Source: Argopecten irradians
Taxonomy: Eukaryota > Mollusca > Bivalvia > Pectinida > Pectinidae
DNA length: 64,000 bases
Assembly (NCBI RefSeq): GCF_041381155.1
Contig: NC_091142.1
Location: forward strand, 8,551,340 to 8,615,339
Reading direction: 5' to 3'
Under the pieces are notes generated by a model. That model worked only from the letters and a program-made list of their open reading frames with translations, did not search any database and was not told the DNA's origin. The position numbers and the translations under genes were made by a program. Shown here piece after piece: positions 1 to 10,898 of this stretch; positions within the stretch are counted from its first letter, which is position 1; each line of letters starts with the position of its first letter.

Positions 1-621
1 AACAACAAGTGCTATAGATGCACTGTAGCAGTGTGACGGTCGTACCATGTTTTCAAAACAAGATACAACCAATGTTAATTACCGATTTACACCTTCTCTT
101 GTATAATTACTACATGTATTTTTGTTTGAAAATGATCTTAGTTAAATTACAATTAAAAGGTAGCTAAAAATAAATTCGTTATGTGAGGCCTAGAAGCAAT
201 GACGTGTAAAGGGAAACAACTCGAGCTACCAATCTCGATGGAAGAGAGCGTGGTAGTTTCATCATATATTGTTCGGAACCTCAACCAAAAGACACATTTT
301 TTTGTAGAAATCATTCTTTTATATAAAAAATTATTTATAACATCAATTTTAATTTTGTTACATTCAAATAGATAGGTACATTCAAAAATGTACTGCGGAG
401 GAATTAATTAAAAAGGCGTTGTGTCTGGTTTTAGGGATACACACTCTGCTCACAAATAGTTCGAAGCAAACATTGGAAAACATCACCGATTGTGTTTGCG
501 TAATTGTAAACTTCGATTATCGTTATGAAAATTATTATACACGAATTTTTATTAATTTCATACTTTCAATTAGGATGTGAAGATAAAAAAACATATTCAT
601 TGCGGCTTGTTACGTTATTAC
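1..621. other. intergenic, AT-rich, no feature seen
   Basis: No coding exon, RNA gene or repeat could be supported here. The stretch is AT-rich with short homopolymers and stops in all frames. Confidence 0.6.
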
Positions 622-756
622 TGTTTTGATTAGTCCGCTAAACCTGCCTATATTATTAGGCTTTTTTAATTTTTTTTTGCCTTATATATATTAGGCACAA
701 TTTAAAAAAAAAAAAAAAGCCTAATAATAGGCAGGTTTAGCGGACTATGTTTTGAT
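622..756. mobile_element. 117-bp palindromic MITE with 9-bp target-site duplication
   Basis: The element spans 631-747. Its outer arms are inverted copies of about 30 bp: the left arm begins tagtccgctaaacctgcc and the right arm ends ggcaggtttagcggacta. An A/T-rich core carries a second small inverted repeat (gcctta..taaggc type). It is flanked by a perfect 9-bp direct repeat, tgttttgat, at 622-630 and 748-756. It has no coding capacity, so it is a non-autonomous DNA transposon. A 9-bp duplication is known for Mutator-like elements, so MULE origin is an inference. Confidence 0.85.
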
Positions 757-966
757 GTGCTCAGGCTTGCCTACCGTACCCCTGCGATTGCTGTAGAAAA
801 TTGAAAATATATATACATGTAGTCATACAAGCACTTACCATATATGTCTTTATCCATGTCACAGTCAATTTTAGTATGGAAATTATGTTGCGTTTGAGGC
901 GAAACTCGGGGTCATTGAACTGCTCCTCACCGAGAAGGAGTACAGTATTTTCCTCTCTCATTTGTG

Positions 967-1700
967 TCATCCTCACTGGTTGTCACCATCCTGATGGTGT
1001 CACTATCCTATCCTGATGGTTGTCGCTATCGTGATGGTTTTCGGTATCCTATATAAGTGGTTATCACAATCGTGATGGTTGTCACTATCCTGATGGGTGT
1101 CACTATCCTATCCTGATGGTTGTCACTATCCTGATGGCTGTCACTATCCTGATGGGTGTCACTATCCTATCCTGATGGTTGTCACTATCCTGATGGCTGT
1201 CACTATCCTGATGGTTGTCACTATCCTGATGGGTGTCACTATCCTGATGGGAGTCACTATCCTATCCTGATGGTTGTCACTATCCTGATGGCTGTCACTA
1301 TCCTGATGGTTGTCACTATTCTGATGGATGTCACTATCCTGCTGGTTGTCACACTCATAATGGTTAAATTGTCACTATCTTGATGATCTGGTATCACTAT
1401 AATGATGATGTTACTATCCTTAAATGCTAACCAATTGGGGTTGCCAACAGGAGTTACCAAACTGAACCATCCTTCTCTTGAAGTTAACAGCCAATAAGAC
1501 AAATCAACAGCAAACCGGGTCACTAAAAAAGGTCAAGATGCTGGAGCTGCCATTCGTTGTCACTATCCTCATGGTGTCATCTTCATATTCCGACGGTTGT
1601 CGCTATCCATTGTTGTCAATATTCTGATTATTGTCACTATCCTGATGTATCACGATCTTTATGGTTGTCACTATCCTGATGGTTGTCACTCTGAGAGAAA
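967..1700. repeat. 18-bp minisatellite (tgtcactatcctgatggt)
   Basis: A tandem 18-bp unit is well preserved from about 967 to 1360, with some 23-bp variants that carry an extra 'atcct'. It then decays into scattered copies to about 1700, with two stray copies near 2009-2070. Because 18 is divisible by three, open frames run through it on both strands. These frames contain only the repeat, so I do not call a protein. Confidence 0.85.
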
Positions 1701-2317
1701 TATTGATATCATTAGTATGGTGGAAAATACATGATATGATTAATAAAACCAGCCATCCCATTGTCTATTATTATTAGTTAAAGTTGTTTATCAAAAACTT
1801 TTTAAAAATCAAATACATGTACTTTACGAAACCAATTCTTCCTCTTTCCAATATTCCAGACCTAATTGTAAACTTTTTTTTGTATTTATCATATAATTAT
1901 TTTCATTTGTTCAAAATAAGTACAGGAATAACATACAAATACACAACACTTTCATTCTCAAACACATGTTATAATTTGTTTTACCTGGAAAAGTACCAAT
2001 TTTAATTTTAGTCACTATCCAGGAACGTCCTTCATCTGAAGGTAGTCACTATCCTGACGGTCGTCCGATTGCCTATGGATGCTAACTGAAAGATATTCAT
2101 TATGATTCCAACATCAAAATGACTCCTGTTCATCATCTATGACTTTCTCGTGTATTGAATCATTTTTTAAACTTTAGAATGCATCTTGAATTTTCCGCTT
2201 CACTTAGCACTGGAAGCCGACTCATGTAGACTTACCAGCCTTGACTTGTGGACTTTGGGCAGAGGTGCCTCAATGATAATCTAGGCGGGCTTTCTGTGAC
2301 GACAGTTCCATTTTTTG
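1701..2317. other. intergenic, no gene seen
   Basis: AT-rich sequence with two stray copies of the 18-bp repeat near 2009 and 2050. A 73-codon open frame at 1784-2005 is low-complexity (Phe/Tyr/Leu from T-rich DNA) and unsupported. Confidence 0.5.
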
Positions 2318-3010
2318 ATTGAAGAAAAAATGTTCTACAGCAAACGCACAGTCAATTCAATGCAGTTGTCCGCAACGGCACAGCACTACCTTTAAAGTGT
2401 CCACGTGAACAATAAGTCGGAAAGGTTGCCGATAATTAAGGGGACAAATTACTCACGTTCGTTCTTTCCGTCTAGAAAAGTAATCCCGCACTATACCAGT
2501 ACACTCTAGTTATTGTTGACGTTTTTGGAGTGATGCGCCGCTTTAAGTGACGAAAGCGATCAAATTGACTGATTGTCATAGAACCGTTCATCAATCAAAT
2601 GAAACAACCATCAAAAAGCCAGACAGGATTATCGCTGTGACAATGATAATCCAGATGATAGCGGTTTAATTTTCTAATTTTCTAATTTAAGAACAGACGT
2701 TCTACAGCAAAAGTACAGTAAATTCTATGCAATTGTCCCCAACAGCATAGTACTACCCTTAAAGTGTCCAAATGAACTATAAAACGGAAAGGTTGCAGAT
2801 AATTACGGAGACGGATTACCCATGTTCTTTCTTTCCGTCTAGACAAGTAATCCCGCCCTAAATCGGTACACCCTAGTTCATGTGGACGCTTTTCGAAAGA
2901 TGCATCGCAGTTGATAAAAGCGATGAAATTGACTGTGCAAAGTAGACCGTCCAATCAGAAAATTGAACTGCCATGACAGATTCCGCCTGGATTATCGTTG
3001 TGGCACAGTG
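2318..3010. repeat. diverged tandem duplication, two ~330-bp copies
   Basis: Positions 2318-2650 and 2684-3010 are diverged direct copies, offset by about 366 bp. Shared landmarks include gttctacag (2332 and 2699), tctttccgtctaga, and the end gattatcg.tgtg. No reading frame is conserved between the copies, so they look like a non-coding repeat or an old duplicated 5' region of the adjacent LINE. Confidence 0.7.
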
Positions 3011-3630
3011 ACCAAAGCTTTAGTCACAAGTCAAACCTAATGGCCAGTAAGAAAGATGCAAAAATGGCAACACAACATTTATTCCATGAGATAAGTACCT
3101 ACGTAACACGACATAGTTCGACCTTACTTGACCTAATCATTCTGTCGGACACGTGCACTTTTAGCTACGCTGATGTAATAGACATAGACAGTGACATTTC
3201 TGACCATAAAGCGACAATGTTTGAATTGACTGTTGGGACAAATTTTAGAAGTACATATGAAAGAAAAATAAGATGTTATAACGACTCAAATTATGACCTA
3301 TTCATTAATAAATTAGACGATACGGACTTGGTAGACTTATTTTCAACTGCCAATTCTCCTGACGACATGTGCGAACTTTTTATAAAACGATACTTAGAGA
3401 TAGCTGGGGAATGTATACCGACTCGGACTGTGACAATTAGACCTAAAGACAAACCCTGGTTTGACTCAAACTTACGACGAGAAATACGCAAACGAAATAG
3501 ACTATTGAAATTGTATAAATCTAACCGAACTGACAGAAATTTATTTAACTTCCGGAAACAACGTAACCATGTAAATAATGTTAAGAAAAGAACAAAAAAA
3601 ATTTTTATGCTGATATTAATGGAATTTTAG
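2998..3630 (+). pseudogene. LINE ORF2 fragment: endonuclease C-terminus and linker
   Basis: An open frame whose recognisable LINE part starts near codon 25. It carries the SDH motif of AP endonucleases (His is a catalytic residue in this family) and a basic 'RREIRKRNRLLK' linker that precedes reverse transcriptase in non-LTR elements. It ends early at a stop reached after a one-base slip in an A-tract near 3596. The first ATG at 2998 lies in the upstream duplicated repeat, so it is not a true start. Confidence 0.8.
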
Positions 3631-3690
3631 ATCGATACTCAAATTCAAATCCTCGAAATTTTTGGAAAATAGTCCATAAAATTAACTGGA

Positions 3691-4326
3691 CTGGAACCAC
3701 TCGCAAATAGAAGATCAAGAAGAAAACTGCAGCTTTTTTACAAAATAAAAAACAATCTAGCACCAAATTACCTAACAGCTCTTCTTCCAGCTTTAGTCTC
3801 AGAAAATTCTCAATATAACCTTCGTAATGCCAATAATTTCTCTATACCAAATTATCGTTTACAATTAACAAATTCATCCTTTTTCCCCTCTACAATCCAA
3901 CTTTGGAACCAGTTAGACCTTGGAACTCGACAAAGTGTATCATATTCGGCATTTCAACATTCTCTTCGTAGTTTTAGAGATACTCAAATACCCATTTACT
4001 TTCTCATTGGTGATAGAAAACATAACATTTTGCATGCCAGATTAAGAAACAAATCCAGCACTCTTAATAATGACTTATTTCAAGCTAATTTAATTAACTA
4101 CAAACACTGTCAATGCGGACATCCTATCGAAGATGCACATTATTTCTTTTTCGTATGCAACAATTATACTAATCAACGCCTAAAATTATTTCGTGAGCTA
4201 AATGATTTCATCCCGTTAGACCTGCACCTACTTCTATTCGGTAATTCTATTTTATCCAAGCAAGATAACGAAACTATTTGCCAATCCTCCCAGCAGTTTA
4301 TTAAAGATACTAATAGATTTAATTAG
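3691..4326 (+). pseudogene. LINE ORF2 C-terminal fragment with CxC..H..C zinc-knuckle-like motif
   Basis: This is one continuous frame of about 211 codons with no start of its own. It begins with the 'LEPLANRRSRRKLQLFYKI' region that follows reverse transcriptase in CR1/Jockey-like LINEs, continues through 'NLAPNYL..LLP' and 'QLWNQL', and ends with 'CQCGHPIEDAHYFFFVC', the Cys/His motif common at the end of such ORFs. It stops at TAG 4324-4326. The frame is intact, so the loss of the RT is relatively recent or the segment is a chimera. Confidence 0.8.
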
Positions 4327-4371
4327 AATATTGCTTTGTTTGTTTTAATATATTACATCATTCTGGTCTTT

Positions 4372-4533
4372 CCCGGCTCGGGTGACAAATATGTTTGTGA
4401 CAAGATTTTATAGAAGGATCAGCGAACGAAAATGAGAAAGACATCGAAGGCACGGCATGTGATAGACATTAGCTAGTTTGAATGGCATGAACAGTGGAAT
4501 AGTTTAACACCGGTGATTGTCACCTGAGCCGGG
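4372..4533. repeat. 17-bp inverted repeat in the LINE 3' region
   Basis: cccggctcgggtgacaa (4372-4388) and ttgtcacctgagccggg (4517-4533) are reverse complements with one mismatch, enclosing about 128 bp. They lie between the LINE stop codon and its (TA)n tail, so they could form a stem in the LINE 3' UTR. Confidence 0.75.
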
Positions 4534-4540
4534 ATGGACC

Positions 4541-4577
4541 ATAAATATATATATATATATATATGCTAATAAGGCTC

Positions 4578-4657
<80 letters not shown>

Positions 4658-4672
4658 ATATATTTGTATATA
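4541..4672. repeat. compound microsatellite (TA)n / (CT)n
   Basis: A TA run at about 4541-4564 is followed by a pure CT run of about 36 repeats (4579-4653) and then a further TA-rich tail. The TA run probably derives from the LINE 3' tail. Confidence 0.95.
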
Positions 4673-5177
4673 GTTAAGGTCATCCGTTTGTTGTTGTATA
4701 TAATAGATAATAATTGGAGCGGGCTTAATATAAGTTTTTGAACTTGTGCCCAATCCTTTTTGTGTATGAATTTACAAATAAACTATGTTTAAATCAAATC
4801 TTTCACATGGTATCTGCCATAAGTCATGTTTAGCTGAAACACGAACTTTGTGATACAAGTATAAAGGCACAACAGCAAAAAACATTACACTTTTGACACC
4901 ACCATTTGTACAATTCTAAATCCTCACCAATAAAAATGCTACAAAATTAAGGCAATATAAGTGCTACCCAATGCTTAGTTTCAGAGAAAAAAAAATACAT
5001 GGAAATAGTCGAATAGTCGAATTGACATTTTATTTTGATCCTTCCCTTCAGACAAGTCCCACAATTTGTACATTTTTGAATCCCCACCTAATAAGAATGT
5101 TACTGAATGTAGGTTAAGCATGAGTCCACTTCCAATGATGCTTACCATCTTTCCCTTCCTTTCGATCACTTGGATCT
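4673..5177. repeat. intergenic with two copies of a short dispersed repeat
   Basis: Two diverged direct copies of a 'tttgtacaattctaaatcctcacc' type segment occur at about 4904-4942 and 5057-5104. A third relative is at 25,350-25,390. No gene is visible. Confidence 0.5.
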
Positions 5178-6245
5178 CTGACAACTCCTGTCGTCACTAA
5201 GGTCTAGGAAATCTGAAACATATACTCTCCAAAAACGGCCACCTCACGTGGTTACCATTTGCGAAGGAAAGAGGTATATAATTAAAGCAATAGCAGTATG
5301 CATGAAGTGTTTATTTCGAAACGTCAATGCATCCGACAATGGGTCATCATACAGTGCGACAATATGCCATGCGAGAGTGCGACAATGCACTATGCGACAA
5401 CCACTGTCGCATGGTGCATTGTCGAGTTGTCGCATGAGGTGTTGTCGCACAAATTGATGAAAATGTATTATTTAGAACAGTTTCATTACCATTAAATTTA
5501 GCCGATATACTGGATATACCTATCTATATGCATTTGACTGTTTATTACGACTCCAATTTACCGTTCCTGAAGGTTGTCCATGAGTCCACATCCAAGCATG
5601 CTTAGAATGTTGCTCTTCCTGTCGTAACTGAGGTCTCGGAAAACTGAAACATAAATCTCCAAAAATGCCACCTCACGTGGTTACCATTTGCGAAGGAAAG
5701 AGGTATATAATTAGGGCGATAGCAGTATATACGATGCGCTTATTTCGAAACGTCAATGAATACAACAATGGGTCATGCTACAGTGCGACAATATGCCATG
5801 CGACCGGGCGACAATATACCATGCGGCAGTGCGACAATCCACTATACGACAAACACTGTCGCATGGCGCATTGTCGAGTTGTCGCATGAGATATAGTCGC
5901 ACAATTTGATAAAATTCATTATTTAAAACAGTTTCTTTGCCATTAAACTTATCCGGTATATTGGGTATATCTACCTAAATGCATTTGATAGTTTTTCACT
6001 ACTCCAGTTTACCATTCCTGGAGATTTCTATGAGTCCACATCCAAGCAAGCTTAGAATGTCGCTCTTCTTGTCGTCAATGAGGTCTCGGAAAACTGAAAT
6101 ACATAGTCTCCAAAAACGGCCATCTCACGTGGTTACCATTTGCGAGGGAAAGTGGTACATGATTAAAGCAATAGCAGTATATATGATGTGTTTATTTCGA
6201 AACGTCAATGCATATGACAATGGGCCATGATACAGTGCGACAATA
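5178..6245. repeat. ~440-bp tandem repeat, copies A, B and partial C
   Basis: Equivalent landmarks such as the 'ctcacgtggttaccatttgcg' block recur at 5241, 5670 and 6122 (spacings of 429 and 452 bp). Copy C breaks off near 6245. Each full copy contains a strong hairpin built from cgacaatgc / tgtcgcat motifs. Two more diverged copies follow at 7620-8250, so the array has been interrupted by about 1.4 kb of other sequence. Confidence 0.85.
5354..5450. repeat. 97-bp imperfect palindrome with 20-bp near-perfect core stem
   Basis: Core arms 5380-5399 and 5405-5424 pair at 19 of 20 positions around a 5-nt loop. Weaker complementarity continues outward to 5354 and 5450. Copy B of the tandem repeat carries a related palindrome at about 5780-5905, and copy D another at about 7765-7855. 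Confidence 0.85.
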
Positions 6246-6458
6246 TTGAAGTGACTATCATCTGTGACCCTGTGAACTTGGCCGCGGCCCTGGCCTCACG
6301 CGTGCGATTGTTAAATAAAATAGTTCCGTTTTTGATCGTCAAGCAGCGTTCTGTTGTTTTTGGCCAGTGGTGCCGAAACGGACCCACATAGACGGTAACT
6401 CGTCGCCGAGGCATCACAATATTACGGTGGCTGGGAGCGGACATGAAATAAATAAAAT

Positions 6459-6775
6459 TATTGCGTTCGAACGAAATATCATTGCGTGGGAACGAAATAT
6501 TATTGCGTGGGAACGAAATATTATTGCGTGGGAACGAAATACTATTGCGTGGGAACGAAATACTATTGCGTTCGAACGAAATATTATTGCGTGGGAACGA
6601 AATACTATTGCGTTCGAACGAAATATTATTGCGTGGGAACGAAATACTATTGCGTGGGAACGAAATACTATTGCGTTCGAACGAAATATTATTGCGTGCG
6701 AACGAAATATTATTGCGTGCGAACGAAATAATTATTTCGTGGGAACGAAATAATTATTGCGTGGGAACGAAATAT
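6459..6775. repeat. 18-bp minisatellite (attgcgtgggaacgaaat)
   Basis: About 17 tandem 18-bp units alternate between 'gtggga' and 'gttcga' centres; the latter gives a small palindrome, ttcgaa. All three plus-strand frames are open because the unit is a multiple of three, so the open frames are a by-product. Confidence 0.9.
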
Positions 6776-7619
6776 CAACGGTTTACCTTTGGCTATTTCA
6801 AATGTGGCAGTCTGCAATTTCATATCAATATTCTTTGTAATTGGTCATTTAAAGTGGTTTTGTGTAAACCTTCTTAATAAGGTATATTTTATAAAGTATA
6901 TTTTGCTTCGAAACCATTAATTTAAAGTTTATTGCATGTATTATTTGGATTTGTATTCTATTTCAGTATTTGCCTTCAATGATTTGCATTAAAATTGTAG
7001 AGAAAGTCATGTAAATTCATTGTTTTACTTTTTAAAATAGTTGACTAAGTATTGATACAAAACAACTTTCGTTGTAACACAATTGCACACATTCAAATGG
7101 AAACATTGAAGCATAATGTATTAAAGTCATATACACAGTAATATAAAAGCACATATAATGCTTTTATTTACGGCAGCGTGTTAGGACCAATATATAGTTT
7201 TATTTATCATGTCCATACAGATTATTATCTTGTACGTTTAACTTAGTATCTTTTTAGTATCTTTTGTTACAGTATCGTGTACATTTGTCTTACGTACGTA
7301 TGCATCAAACACTTATCTTGTACGTCTGTACGTACAGTTGGAAATCAATCTGTACGTCACTCACAAATATTTCATAGTTTACCTGGGTATTTTTTTTCAA
7401 AAATCAATAACAAATAAGAAAAACAAAACATAACAGTTTATCTTAGTTCCATTATCGAGCAAGTTTTACCGACAGTGACCTTTTCTCGGACTTTGATATT
7501 CTCTGCCTATAAGTGTCACCGCAATGACGGGAAAATGTGCCCTGAATTTTTCGCTGTCACATGACCGAATCAACATTTTCTACCTCCTACCCAGAAGAGT
7601 TCCTTGTATCCCGGAATCG
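6776..7619. other. intergenic, no gene seen
   Basis: AT-rich sequence with tacgta-rich stretches near 7230-7350. No coding exon, tRNA or clear repeat was found. Confidence 0.5.
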
Positions 7620-8250
7620 GCGTATTATTGCAATGATTGTCGTAAATGTATTATGAAACGTCATGTAATATGTCCGACTTTCCCTTGTATTTGATCAGCC
7701 GAAAGTAAGATATTACTGATTTCTATGATGATTATATAGGTTTTGTCGCACTGTCACTATGACGACAATACGACAGTGTAACAATGCGCCATGCGACATA
7801 CACACTGTTGCATGGCACATTATCGCGCTGTCGCATAGCATATTTGCGCACAAATTGATGAAAATACATTAACTTGGTAGGTATACCGGGTATTGTCACA
7901 GTTATGGTATACTTACATAAATATGTAGTTTTTTACGTTCACGACTACAGTTTACCATTAATGGAGGTGAACCATCCGTCGTCATCCAAGGATGCTTACC
8001 ATATTGCTTTTCCTGTCGCCACATTCGTGTCCGGAAACTAAAACATAGTTCAAAACAACGACCACCTCTCATGGTTACCATTTGCGAGAGAAGAAAATAT
8101 ATAGTTATTGCAATGACAATATACATGATTGACGTAAATGTATGTTGAAACGTCGTGTAATATAGCCGACTTTTCCTTGTATTTGATCAGCCGAAATTGA
8201 GATACAACTGATTTCTATGATGAATATTTAGACTTTGCCGCACTGTAACA
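7620..8250. repeat. ~440-bp tandem repeat, diverged copies D and E
   Basis: The segment beginning 'tattgcaatga' near 7626 recurs near 8108, including 'ttgtatttgatcagccgaaa' (7685 and 8177). The hairpin region (7765-7855) and the 'atggttaccatttgcgaga' block (8069-8090) match copies A and B at 5.2-6.2 kb. Confidence 0.75.
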
Positions 8251-8695
8251 ACATGTTTTTTCGCCTTAGTAATGAAAAAAGTGGGTTTTTTTCATTTTGG
8301 TTCATTTCCAGCCCGTTAAAACGCGTGTTAACCCATGATATCCGGGGTACGAAATAGTTGTTTTTAGTCGAATATGAAGTTCAGGTCCTTTGCATGAAGT
8401 TCAGGTCCTTTGCATTGTTATTCAAACGCATTGTTTACTTCACAACAAAACATAAACTATTTTGCAACACAACACTCTCATTATTGCAAATATTTTATTC
8501 CTAAAGAAGATTTTTACTTTTGGATTATTATTCATTTGCAAATATACTTAAATATATTACCATATCAAACATAACACATTTTTCACATTGAAGATATGGA
8601 GAGGTTAACCAGACAATACAAAAGTCGGCTGTCCTCAGCCGATTGCAAAGTCTCGCGATCGGTTTACCTTGTAAACCTGTGACAACTAAAAATGT
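8251..8695. other. intergenic with a small direct duplication
   Basis: A perfect tandem pair of a ~21-bp segment (gaagttcaggtcctttgcat) lies at about 8376-8415. Nothing else is supported. Confidence 0.6.
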
Positions 8696-8832
8696 TGTGT
8701 TCTACATAATGTTTCCAGTGTTCTACGTAACTGCTTCCAGTAATCTACGTAACTGCTTTCAGTGTTCTACATAATTGCTTCCAGTGTTCTACGTAATGTT
8801 TCCAGTATTCTACGTAATTGCTTCCAGTGTTA
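8696..8832. repeat. ~23-bp minisatellite (gtgttctacgtaatgcttcca)
   Basis: About six imperfect tandem units of 22-24 bp alternate 'ctacgtaa' and 'ctacataa'. It is non-coding. Confidence 0.85.
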
Positions 8833-9481
8833 AAGAGCAGGTAAATACCGGACAGATGTGAGGATTTAAAGCTGTCTTACCTGTAAGCGGCTTAATTTCC
8901 AAAGATTAAAATATAGAACTTTCCATAATTATCTGGTATTATCTTTTTACATAGAAAATCCGCGGAGAGACTTTTTGATGTTTATTAGGGTTTTCCTTCC
9001 CTCAAGATTACAAAATATTGTAAAACCTGAGGATTGTCGAAGGTTTTACAACATTTCATAATCCCGAGGATACAATAAGATCTCTGCCTATTCGGCTTCA
9101 CATCCACATTTATGAAACAGTATTTTTCTCTCTTACCTTAGCCTTTCTATAGCAATTTTACAATTATGATAAAAATGAAAAAATGTGACAGTTGTTTTGA
9201 TATTTTAATGATTTTTTGTGTTGTAATATTGAGTGAATCTGAATTGTCAGAAATCAGCCGATCTATTGAAATTGTAAACCTTTTTGCTGTTTTGTTGCAT
9301 CGTGACATTTTTATACTTTGATAAACAATTTAATGTTTAACATTTTGATATAATGTTTTGATATTCTTCACGACCATTTAAATATTGTAATATTTTCACC
9401 TGTGTATCGTAAATATTCTTTATTATGTTAATGTATTTTACGTGACCTCCATGTTGAAATTCCGCCTCGATATTAAAGGGG
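8833..9481. other. intergenic, no gene seen
   Basis: AT-rich sequence with a small inverted repeat, aaaaccttcgac / gaggttttac type, near 9020-9055. No gene signal was found. Confidence 0.5.
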
Positions 9482-9792
9482 CATCCTCGATACTCCATGG
9501 GGTTCCGATCACTTACGATATCTACACCCCTGGACTATCTCATAGTAAAACTTGAGGCAACAGAACAGGTAACTTAGTCGATTGATGTACATCAAAAGAG
9601 CCGTATAACGGTACACCGTGGTTGACTGTATGGCTTTGATGTTAGGCGTCGCTATCTCTGTAGTCTTCAAAGGAAATCTTTGCTGGCCTGTGATTGGTCA
9701 AATGTTTTCCACTTAGCTGCCTCCAATTTTACAATGACAGTCCAGAGGTGTAGTGACCGTAAATGATCGAAGCCCCTGGAGTATCGAGGATG
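9482..9792. mobile_element. fold-back MITE with ~50-bp terminal inverted repeats
   Basis: The left end (catcctcgatactcca, from 9482) and the right end (tggagtatcgaggatg, to 9792) are reverse complements. The match extends inward about 50 bp through 'tacacccctggact' / 'agtccagaggtgta'. It has no coding capacity. Relatives are at 9793-10,086 and 51,018-51,275. Confidence 0.85.
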
Positions 9793-10086
9793 TTCCAGGG
9801 GTTACTATTACCGTTTTTATATTCAACCCTGGGTATTTGATAGCAAACCTGAAGGCAGTTCACCATTTACATGTCTTCGGAGACTTCCTTTGAAGATTAT
9901 AGAGGCAGCGACGCCCAATTTAATAACCACTAAGTCAACTACAGTGTACCGTTATTCAATAATTTTCAAGTACATCAAATGACCAAACTACATTCTCATT
10001 TATGGTCGGACACAGAACCTTCAGTATGAAGTATCCCGGGATGGATTTAACGACAGTGATAATAACCCCTGAAATATCGAGGATGG
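9793..10086. mobile_element. second copy of the fold-back MITE, abutting the first
   Basis: It starts 'ccaggggttactatta' and ends 'cgacagtgataataacccctg..atatcgaggatg', the inverted partner. The interior shares 'ttcctttgaagattatagaggc' type sequence with the first copy. The two elements share or abut the boundary near 9792. Confidence 0.8.
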
Positions 10087-10235
10087 TCCTAGGGTAGCTC
10101 TATATTACGACAGTGATAGTAACCCCTGGAATTTTGAGGATGGTCCTAGGGTAGATATTACGACAGTGATAGTAACCCCTGAAATATCCTTTATTACGAC
10201 AGTGATAGTAACCCCTGGAATATCGAGGATGGTTG
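10087..10235. repeat. tandem iterations of the fold-back MITE terminus
   Basis: After the second element, its terminal motif (attacgacagtgatagtaac then cctgg-a/t-atatcgaggatgg) is repeated three more times in direct orientation, with short spacers containing 'gtcctagggtag'. This is iterated-terminus structure, as seen in fold-back elements. Confidence 0.8.
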
Positions 10236-10656
10236 AGATTCGATGTGAACTTTAATGTTTTGTTGTATGATTGTTTATATCCAGTGGTTCGGTCCAGTAA
10301 ATACACAGTAGTCTCGGGTAAATCCCAGCTTATATCTGTCCCCATTAGCGGGCGTTGGCGAGGTGATTTAATCATATAGAAATATGTATAACATGTCTCG
10401 ACACCTCCCGCACTTCACTTACCTTAGTACTGTTGCACGTACAAACACATACACACAATAGTAAACTTATAAAGATACCTGTATTTTGTCATACATGTAT
10501 CGGTTTATGACAAAGGAAGACGATAGTTACTGATATTATCCTAGTCTCGTTATAATTATATACGGGTATACCTGTTGATTGATTTACACCTGTGAATACC
10601 TGAGATATCACACCTGTGTATTGGGTTGAGCCAGCAGTGTATCGCTGTACATACAA
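10236..10656. other. region upstream of the CXorf65-like gene
   Basis: No repeat or coding exon is recognised. It presumably holds the proximal promoter of the plus-strand gene that starts at 10,832. Confidence 0.4.
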
Positions 10657-10664
10657 TATAAAGG
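10657..10664 (+). promoter_or_regulatory. candidate TATA box of the CXorf65-like gene
   Basis: TATAAAGG lies 175 bp upstream of the start codon. Transcription would be expected to start about 30 bp downstream, near 10,688-10,697, where 'ttcaagt' could serve as an initiator. This is inferred from spacing only. Confidence 0.45.
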
Positions 10665-10831
10665 ATGTGATTCCTCACCTATATACACGGCGTTTCAAGT
10701 GTCTTCAGTTCCAAGCAGAACTTCCCAGAGGACCTGACAGATAGTGTTTGGATTAGCTCGAGATGTGAAACTCTGTGAGATAAAGCTTTCTTTCTGTCTG
10801 ACTTATTGTGATTATACATAACACCTGTCAA

Positions 10832-10898
10832 ATGTACGAAAAAACGTCAAATATGCCGGCCGTGGACGAACAAACTTTCATAGTAGTGCGATATGGTG
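10832..10898 (+). CDS. CXorf65: CXorf65-like exon 1 (coding part)
   Basis: It encodes M-Y-E-K-T..VVRYG. The donor G|gtacgt follows 10,898 in phase 1. The 5' UTR upstream has no in-frame extension that I favour. Confidence 0.8.

Larger units (their letters stand above)
3040..4566 (+). mobile_element. LINE retrotransposon remnant, reverse transcriptase deleted
   Basis: The fragment keeps the C-terminal part of an apurinic-type endonuclease. A 'TLLDLIILSD' strand and the catalytic 'ISDHKAT' motif lie at about 3121-3216, followed by the typical linker 'KPWFDSNLRREIRKRNR' (about 3453-3503). A frame change occurs in the A-run near 3596: the old coding frame continues as 'NPRNFWKIVHKI' to about 3682. 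The sequence then jumps directly to the 3' domain of the ORF. The whole reverse-transcriptase core, around 1.5 kb, is missing. The element ends in a (TA)n run at 4541-4564. The style is CR1/Jockey-like, but the clade is not resolved. Confidence 0.85.

Noticed and set aside
6367-6877. Overlapping repeat proteins (NEILLRG / ERNIIAW / GTKYYCV) in all three plus frames
   Set aside because: All frames are open because an 18-bp unit repeats; no conserved domain, no splice context, no reason to prefer a frame.
5354-8250. Possible CRISPR array, because of repeats with palindromic ends
   Set aside because: Units are ~440 bp without spacer-repeat alternation, and the sequence is clearly animal.
10100-10375. 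91-codon minus-strand open frame
   Set aside because: It is built from the iterated MITE terminus (GVTITVV repeats) and has no other support.
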